Shown: piece after piece, positions 6,701 to 11,111 of the stretch
Numbering within the stretch: the first letter of the stretch is position 1
How the letters are laid out: every line of letters starts with the position of its first letter
Source: Gammaproteobacteria bacterium
GTDB lineage: Bacteria; Pseudomonadota; Gammaproteobacteria; HK1
Assembly (NCBI GenBank): GCA_020444775.1
Contig: JAGRHX010000005.1
Location: 1-11,111, forward strand
Length of the DNA stretch: 11,111 nucleotides
Direction of reading: 5' to 3'
The notes under the pieces: model-generated
What the model was told of the DNA's origin: nothing
Seen by the model: the letters and a program-made list of their open reading frames with translations, nothing else
Database searches by the model: none
Position numbers and translations under genes: made by a program

Positions 6701-7058
6701 CTGGACCCGCCGCAAAACGATCTCGACCGGTTAACGGGATGCGCGACTCAGTCATCCGAGCCCGGCGTCCGGCATCGCAGGTTGGTGCGACTCCCATTCA
6801 TGCTCGGCGCGACACGACATTCCGGGCAGCACGCTTTGGAAGTGTGCATGCATCGCTGATCATGTCACTCGGTAATATTGACTCGAATCCTCCTGGCTCA
6901 ACCGTGGAACTGAAAGCTCATGGATCATGCACAATACACTGCGGTTTAAGCAGTCCACTTACCGTACCCAACCGCCGCAGAAAAAGGCAATCAGGTTCAC
7001 AGTCTATCTATAGGGTCGTGCCTTGAATCGCCCTATCAAGAAATCGGGAGAGCGACAA

Positions 7059-7931
7059 ATGACCAAGGTCGCAGGTGAGGACTACGCTGCCATCGACATC
7101 GTCTGCAACGCCTTTACGCCGGAGGCGCTGGATCACGGTTGGATGTCGACCGACATGGACTTCCGCGAGAAGGTGCGCGTGAAGCCCCAGTACCGAGATG
7201 GCGTGAGCGCCGAGGCCTATGTCGAGATGATGGATCGCGCGGGGATAGAGCGATCCTTCTTGGTCGCCCAGCGATCGGGCGATCTCCGCATTCAGGGCTC
7301 AGCTCACATGCCGCTTGCATACATTGCAGGTCTGGTTGCGGCGCGTCCCGATCGCTACTCAGGGCTGATTGGTGTCGATCCGTCTCGAATCATGGAAAGC
7401 CTGGCCGAGGTCGAGCACGCGGTACGCGAGCTTGGCTTTGTCGGTGTGCATCTGTATCCGCACTGGTTCGATGAGGCGCCGGACGCGGCAAAATACTACC
7501 CGTTCTACGCCAAATGCTGCGAGCTCGACGTTCCCATCATGATGCAGGTCGGCCATTGCCTGGTCTACAACCCGCACCGGCGGCTGCCCAGCGTCGGACG
7601 TCCAATCTGCCTGGACCGGATCGCCATGGACTTTCCGGCGCTCAAGCTGATCGGCATCCATGTTGGCTACCCCTGGTACGAGGAGATGATCTCGGTCGCC
7701 TGGAAGCATCCGAATGTCTACATCGGACTGGATGCCTACGCGCCGAAGCACTGGCCGGAGGCGACCCGGCATTACATGAACACCTTCGGCCAGGACAAGG
7801 TGCTGTTCGGCACGGACTGGCCGGTGGTCGACCCTGAACGAGCAATGGCGGACATTGCGGAGATCGAGTGGCGCGACGGCGCCAAGCGCAAGGTGCTGCG
7901 CGACAATGCGCTGAAGCTTTTCAATCTATGA
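7059..7931 (+). CDS. Amidohydrolase-2 family TIM-barrel protein lacking the N-terminal His-x-His
   Basis: A cytoplasmic (beta/alpha)8-barrel enzyme of 290 residues in the ACMSD/resorcylate-decarboxylase-like group, whose members hydrolyse or decarboxylate small acids and lactones. Expected metal or catalytic residues are present in the later strands: H166 (MMQVGH), H201 (LIGIHVGYPW) and D253 (LFGTDWPV). The usual DxHxH on strand 1 is replaced by IDIVCNAF (12-19), so V15 and N17 stand where two metal-binding histidines are expected. The ATG at 7059 follows GGGAG by eight bases; an in-frame TTG at 7023 adds 12 residues but has no comparable site. It is the first intact gene after the rearranged stretch and sits 137 nt before the SDR gene. 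Substrate unknown; a carboxylic or lactone intermediate of the same pathway is the simplest guess. Confidence 0.88.
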   Translation: MTKVAGEDYAAIDIVCNAFTPEALDHGWMSTDMDFREKVRVKPQYRDGVSAEAYVEMMDRAGIERSFLVAQRSGDLRIQGSAHMPLAYIAGLVAARPDRYSGLIGVDPSRIMESLAEVEHAVRELGFVGVHLYPHWFDEAPDAAKYYPFYAKCCELDVPIMMQVGHCLVYNPHRRLPSVGRPICLDRIAMDFPALKLIGIHVGYPWYEEMISVAWKHPNVYIGLDAYAPKHWPEATRHYMNTFGQDKVLFGTDWPVVDPERAMADIAEIEWRDGAKRKVLRDNALKLFNL

Positions 7932-8068
7932 TGCAAGGGCCGATGGCCCCGTCACGGCGGGTCGCGCGCTTCCGCTCCAGCCCATTCTCCGAGCTGACGC
8001 CCGGCCGCCCGCTCGCGGGCGCCGCTGATCGTTCGAGCCGCTGTCGCAAGAGCCAACGAGGAGCACAC
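7932..8068 (+). promoter_or_regulatory. Amidohydrolase-SDR gap with two small GC hairpins
   Basis: GGGCC-GAT-GGCCC (7937-7949) lies just after the amidohydrolase stop, and CGCCCG-CTCG-CGGGCG (8006-8021) is 47 bases before the SDR start. Neither is followed by a T-run, so they are more likely mRNA-processing or stabilising hairpins than terminators. GAGGAG at 8058-8063 is the SDR ribosome site. The flanking genes are probably co-transcribed. Confidence 0.4.
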
Positions 8069-8851
8069 ATGAATCTGGAGCTTGATGGCAAGACCGCGCT
8101 CGTGACCGGCGCCAGCAAGGGCATCGGCCGCGCCGTTGCCGAGGCGCTGGCGCGCGAGGGCTGCAACCTGCATCTGGCGGCCCGCGGCGCCGAGGGGCTG
8201 GCCGACACGGCCGCCGCGATCCGCCGCTCGGCGAACGTCGCCGTCGAGACGCACGCCGTCGACCTGTCCCGCGCGCATGACCAACAAGCCCTGTTCGCTG
8301 CCTGTGCGGATGTGGACATCGTGGTCAACAATGCCGGCTCGAACCCGGCCGGCGAGCTCGACGAGATCGATGAGCAGACCTGGCGCAGCTCGTGGGATCT
8401 CAAGGTGTTCGGCTTCATCAACCTGTGCCGCGCCTACTACGGACAGATGAAGACGCGAGGCTCGGGCGTGATTGTCAACGTGGTCGGCAACTCGGGTGAG
8501 CGGATGAACCCGATGTACATCCTCGGCAGCAGCGGCAACGCCAGCCTGATGGCCTTCAGCCGGGCGCTCGGTGCGCGTTCGACTGACTTCGGCGTTCGGG
8601 TTCTGGCGGTCAACCCCGGACTGACGGCGACCGATCGTGCCAGTACGATGTTGCGCGCCTGGAGCCAGCAAAAATACGGCACCGAGGATCGCTGGCGCGA
8701 GTTCGAGGCGCAGATGAACCTGCCGTTTGGCCGTATGGGTACGGCCGCGGAGGTCGCCGACGTCGTGGTCTTCATGGCGTCTGGGCGGGCCGGGTATGTC
8801 AGCGGCACGGTGGTGACGGTGGACGGCGGTGCCACCAATCGAAACCACTGA
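8069..8851 (+). CDS. Short-chain dehydrogenase/reductase (SDR) with a replaced Tyr-x3-Lys catalytic pair
   Basis: A Rossmann-fold NAD(P)-binding protein of 260 residues, normal for a classical SDR. The nucleotide-binding TGASKGIG is at 13-20, the acidic D65 (AVDLS) follows the third strand, NNAG is at 87-90, and the NPG turn at 182-184. The active-site segment is abnormal: where YxxxK should stand just before the helix read as ASLMAFSRALG, it has G153-S-S-G-N157. The nearest tyrosine, Y150, is three residues early and no lysine follows. The C-terminus is the normal VSGTVVTVDGG. GAGGAG lies five bases before the ATG. It sits between the amidohydrolase and hyuA in the same direction. By fold it would oxidise an alcohol or reduce a carbonyl; with this motif it may have another chemistry or be non-catalytic. 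Confidence 0.9.
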   Translation: MNLELDGKTALVTGASKGIGRAVAEALAREGCNLHLAARGAEGLADTAAAIRRSANVAVETHAVDLSRAHDQQALFAACADVDIVVNNAGSNPAGELDEIDEQTWRSSWDLKVFGFINLCRAYYGQMKTRGSGVIVNVVGNSGERMNPMYILGSSGNASLMAFSRALGARSTDFGVRVLAVNPGLTATDRASTMLRAWSQQKYGTEDRWREFEAQMNLPFGRMGTAAEVADVVVFMASGRAGYVSGTVVTVDGGATNRNH

Positions 8852-9060
8852 CCCGGGCCGGCCACGCGTTCACGGGATTGACACGATCGGCCGATGGGTC
8901 ACACTGCCCGACTGCAGCATGACAATCGAATCCGCCACCCGTTTGCCGCTGCGTCTGATAGGCGACGAGGGAGGCAACTCTCGCAAGCCGCAAGCACCTT
9001 CGACGTGAAGCGCTCGCCAGGCGCTTGCGGCCGGTGTCGACCACACAGGAGAACGGGCTG
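8852..9060 (+). promoter_or_regulatory. Candidate promoter/operator and leader hairpins before hyuA
   Basis: A perfect -35 hexamer TTGACA is at 8878-8883. Sixteen bases on is only a weak -10 (CACACT, 8900-8905). Between them lies the perfect 10-bp palindrome ATCGGCCGAT (8886-8895), a good place for a repressor site. Further on, AAGCGC/GCGCTT (9008-9013/9021-9026) and CCGCAAGC/GCTTGCGG (8988-8995/9023-9030) are two inverted repeats that share the same right arm and so cannot both form. AGGAG at 9047-9051 serves hyuA. All roles are inferred from position. Confidence 0.4.
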
Positions 9061-11076
9061 ATGCTGTGGGTAGGAGTGGACGTTGGCGGTACCTTCACCG
9101 ACGCCGTCGCATACGACGATGCGAAAGGGCAGGTCACCTATGCCAAGGCGCCGTCGACGCCGGCTGACCCGACGGCAGCCGTGATCGACGCGATCCAAGG
9201 CCTCGGCGTTGCACCAGGCGACATCGACCGCTTCGTGCACGGCATCACCATCGGCACCAACGCGATCCTGCAGGGCCGCGGCGCCAAGGTGTGGATGCTG
9301 GTGACCCGCGGGTTCCGCGATGTGTTGGAGATCGCTCGAACCAACCGCACCCAGCTGTATGACATCAAGGCGCTGAAGCAGCCGCCGATCGTCGACCGGC
9401 TGCGTGTGCTCGAGATCGATGAGCGGCTGCACTACGATGGTAGCGTGCGGTTGCCGCTCGACGAGGCGCAGGTGCGCCAGAGTGTCGAGGCGATGGACGC
9501 CCAGCCGGGCGATGCAGTCGCGGTCTGTTTCATTCATTCCTATGTCCATCCCGCTCACGAGAGGCGCGCCGCCGACATCGTGCGCGAGATGCGCCCGGAG
9601 CTGTTCGTCTGCGCATCTTCCGAGGTGCTGCAGCAAATGCGTGAGTACGACCGTTTCTCGACCGCGGCATTGAACGCCTACATCGGGCCGCTGATGGCGC
9701 GCTATCTGGGCAGCCTGCAGAGTCGGCTGCAACAGCAGGGCTTCGGTCGCGAGATCTACATCATGACCTCGAACGGCGGTGTCTCGACGGCCAGCCGCGC
9801 GACCCGACTGCCAGTGGGCACCGTTCTATCCGGTCCGGCCGGCGGTGTCGCTGCGACACTGCATCTGGGCTGGCTGACGGGCCATGAGAATCTCATCACC
9901 TGTGACATGGGCGGCACCTCCACCGACGTCTGCCTGATCGAGAACCTTCAGGTACCGGTCACCGAGCAACAGACCATCGCCGGCCACTCGAACAGGACGC
10001 CGCAGATCGAGATCAACGCGGTCGGCGCTGGCGGCGGATCGATCGCCTGGCTCGACCGCGGCGACATATTGATGGTGGGACCGCAGAGCGCCGGCGCAGA
10101 CCCGGGCCCGGCCTGCTACGGCCAGGGCGGACTCGAGCCCACCGTTACCGACGCCAACCTGGTGCTGCAGCGCTTGGATCCGGGCACTCGCCTCGCCGGC
10201 CGTATCACTCTCGATCGCGAGCGTTCGCTCGCGGCCCTCAAGCCAATTCAGGAAAAGCTCGGTCTCGACGCGCTACAACTCGCCGACGGTATCGTACAGA
10301 TTGCGGTCGCGCGCATGGTCAGTGCCATCAAGCAGATCTCGATCGCCAAAGGCTACGATCCGCGGGACTTCGTGCTCTGCCCATACGGTGGCGCCGGTCC
10401 CATGCATGCGGCCTTCATCGCCGACGAGCTCGAGATCACACGAGCGTTGGTGCCGATGGGGCCAGGTAACTTCGCCGCCTTCGGCTCGCTGATCTCCGAT
10501 ATCCGTCAGGACTACAGCCGCACCCATGCGATGCAGACCCGCAACGCCGATTTCGCCGACATCGAGAATGTTTTTGCCGAGATCGAGCAAGAGGGCCGTG
10601 CCAATCTGATCGCTGAAGGTGTCGATGCAGATCAGATCTTCACGACACGGGCAGTCGGCATGCGCTACCTTGGCCAGAGCTGGCAGCTCGAGGTCGACGT
10701 GCCGTCGACGATCACCACCCGTGATGCGTTGGAGGCGGCCTTCCATGACGTGCACGAGCGGCGTTTCGGTCATCGCAGTGACGCTGCCACCGAGGTGGTG
10801 ACCTTTCGAGTCGCCGCCATCGGCCGGGTCAGCAAGCCGGCATTGCCCGCCTGGCCGGTAAGCGGCGAGCTTGCCGATGCCCGCATCGCCAGCCGGGCCG
10901 TGTACTTCGGAGGATGGCACCAAGATGTGCCCGTCTATGACCGCGTGCGGCTACCACGCGATCGCGAGGTGGTCGGACCGGCGGTGATCGAGGAGAGCGG
11001 CTCGACCACGATACTGCCGCCACTGTGGCGCTGCCACGTGTTGTCCAGCGGCGACATCTTTATGGAACGGAGGTGA
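9061..11076 (+). CDS. hyuA: Hydantoinase A/oxoprolinase family protein (HyuA-type subunit)
   Basis: This is the large ATP-binding subunit of a hydantoinase/oxoprolinase-type enzyme, which uses ATP to activate and open a cyclic amide or imide, or to carboxylate ketones in sister enzymes. It has 671 residues, the usual size. Visible signatures: the actin-like phosphate loop VGVDVGGTFTD (4-14), HGITIGTNAIL (60-70), VTRGFRDVLEI (81-91), LSGPAGG (256-262), the second nucleotide motif CDMGGTSTDV (281-290), VGAGGGSIAW (321-330), SAGADPGPACYG (343-354) and PYGGAGPMHA (441-450). ATG 9061 has AGGAG nine bases upstream; an in-frame TTG at 9025 is less likely. The stop overlaps the ribosome site of the next gene, so the two are coupled. 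N-methylhydantoinase, caprolactamase and acetophenone carboxylase subunits share this architecture, so the reaction is undecided. Confidence 0.94.
   Translation: MLWVGVDVGGTFTDAVAYDDAKGQVTYAKAPSTPADPTAAVIDAIQGLGVAPGDIDRFVHGITIGTNAILQGRGAKVWMLVTRGFRDVLEIARTNRTQLYDIKALKQPPIVDRLRVLEIDERLHYDGSVRLPLDEAQVRQSVEAMDAQPGDAVAVCFIHSYVHPAHERRAADIVREMRPELFVCASSEVLQQMREYDRFSTAALNAYIGPLMARYLGSLQSRLQQQGFGREIYIMTSNGGVSTASRATRLPVGTVLSGPAGGVAATLHLGWLTGHENLITCDMGGTSTDVCLIENLQVPVTEQQTIAGHSNRTPQIEINAVGAGGGSIAWLDRGDILMVGPQSAGADPGPACYGQGGLEPTVTDANLVLQRLDPGTRLAGRITLDRERSLAALKPIQEKLGLDALQLADGIVQIAVARMVSAIKQISIAKGYDPRDFVLCPYGGAGPMHAAFIADELEITRALVPMGPGNFAAFGSLISDIRQDYSRTHAMQTRNADFADIENVFAEIEQEGRANLIAEGVDADQIFTTRAVGMRYLGQSWQLEVDVPSTITTRDALEAAFHDVHERRFGHRSDAATEVVTFRVAAIGRVSKPALPAWPVSGELADARIASRAVYFGGWHQDVPVYDRVRLPRDREVVGPAVIEESGSTTILPPLWRCHVLSSGDIFMERR
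11069..11076 (+). promoter_or_regulatory. Ribosome binding site of the next gene, overlapping the hyuA stop
   Basis: GGAGGTGA is an exact complement of the 16S rRNA 3' end and contains the hyuA stop TGA. It is followed by eight C residues and then ATG, a spacing of 8 nt. This fixes the hyuB start and implies re-initiation by ribosomes finishing hyuA. Confidence 0.85.
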
Positions 11077-11084
11077 CCCCCCCC

Positions 11085-11111
11085 ATGTCGACCCCAACGT
11101 CGACCCCAACG
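11085..11111 (+). CDS. Start of the next gene, presumably hydantoinase B/oxoprolinase subunit (first nine codons only)
   Basis: Only MSTPTSTPT is visible before the window ends. The start is certain enough from the perfect ribosome site GGAGGTGA eight bases upstream. The product is inferred purely from context: hyuA-type genes are almost always followed directly by hyuB, which carries the catalytic partner subunit. The sequence itself, a low-complexity Ser/Thr/Pro tail, says nothing about function. Confidence 0.6.
11088..11111 (+). repeat. Perfect 12-bp tandem repeat at the start of the last gene
   Basis: TCGACCCCAACG occurs twice in a row, encoding STPT-STPT just after the start Met. It runs into the window edge, so more copies may follow. 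In-frame copy-number change would only alter the length of the N-terminal tail. Confidence 0.85.

Larger units (their letters stand above)
6381..7058. other. 678-base stretch without an intact gene: gene tail, transposase remnant, lower-GC segment
   Basis: Between the transaminase and amidohydrolase genes there is no intact gene. 6395-6500 reads as the end of a minus-strand gene. About 6489-6700 is a degraded plus-strand transposase. From about 6735 to 7058 the base composition falls to near 50% GC, clearly below its flanks. That last part must hold the leader and promoter of the amidohydrolase gene. It contains a 5-bp inverted repeat ACTGC/GCAGT (6938-6954) and AT-rich patches such as TAATAT near 6884, but no promoter I would defend. 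Confidence 0.6.

Noticed and set aside
6550..7026. 158-codon plus-strand frame as an intact gene
   Set aside because: Its first part contains the transposase remnant and the rest crosses the lower-GC segment with no domain; no ribosome site before its start.
7952..8848. 298-codon minus-strand frame opposite the SDR gene
   Set aside because: Exact mirror of a well-supported gene, Arg/His/Ala-rich, no recognisable domain.
8899..9732. 277-codon minus-strand frame opposite the start of hyuA
   Set aside because: Antisense shadow of hyuA with no domain motif; the same holds for the frame at 10273-10923.
1..11111. CRISPR array, tRNA, rRNA or prophage genes
   Set aside because: No regularly spaced repeats, no tRNA-like cloverleaf with a CCA end, and no phage structural or integrase gene was seen; the only mobile sequence is the small transposase remnant.

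Overview
The window is GC-rich DNA, apart from one stretch of roughly 320 bases that is visibly less so. Genes are closely packed, use strong GGAGG-type Shine-Dalgarno sites with ATG or GTG starts, and fall into families common in metabolically versatile Proteobacteria. A high-GC alpha-, beta- or gammaproteobacterium is the best guess; nothing here fixes the genus. It reads as an accessory catabolic and uptake locus built around a divergent promoter region at about 5117-5429.

Left half, minus strand (read right to left): a GFA-like zinc protein (5116-4712); then, after a 369-base gap, a peptide/nickel-type ABC importer. The importer consists of a family 5 substrate-binding protein (4342-2690), a DppB-type permease (2502-1549), a DppC-type permease (1543-593) and an OppF/DppF-type ATPase (596 to beyond the left edge). 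The two permeases are 5 nt apart and the ATPase overlaps the second permease by 4 nt, so this is one operon. A perfect 13-bp hairpin plus a 6-bp hairpin lie between the binding protein and the first permease, the usual place for an element that makes the binding protein more abundant than the membrane parts.

Right half, plus strand: a fold-type IV PLP transaminase that closely resembles (R)-selective amine transaminases (5430-6380); a junk-like stretch (6381-7058) with a truncated gene tail, a frameshifted transposase remnant and a lower-GC segment; a TIM-barrel amidohydrolase lacking the usual N-terminal His-x-His (7059-7931); an SDR lacking the usual Tyr-x3-Lys pair (8069-8851); hyuA, a hydantoinase A/oxoprolinase-family protein (9061-11076); and the first nine codons of what should be hyuB (11085 on).

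Inferred joint role: uptake of a small amide, peptide-like or cyclic N-containing compound, ATP-dependent opening of a lactam/imide-type ring by HyuAB, further hydrolysis or decarboxylation by the amidohydrolase, and redox and amino-group handling by the SDR and the transaminase. The substrate cannot be read from sequence. The most noteworthy points are the two enzymes with replaced catalytic motifs and the (R)-amine transaminase-like gene in a hyuAB context. I see no phage genes, CRISPR array, tRNA or rRNA.
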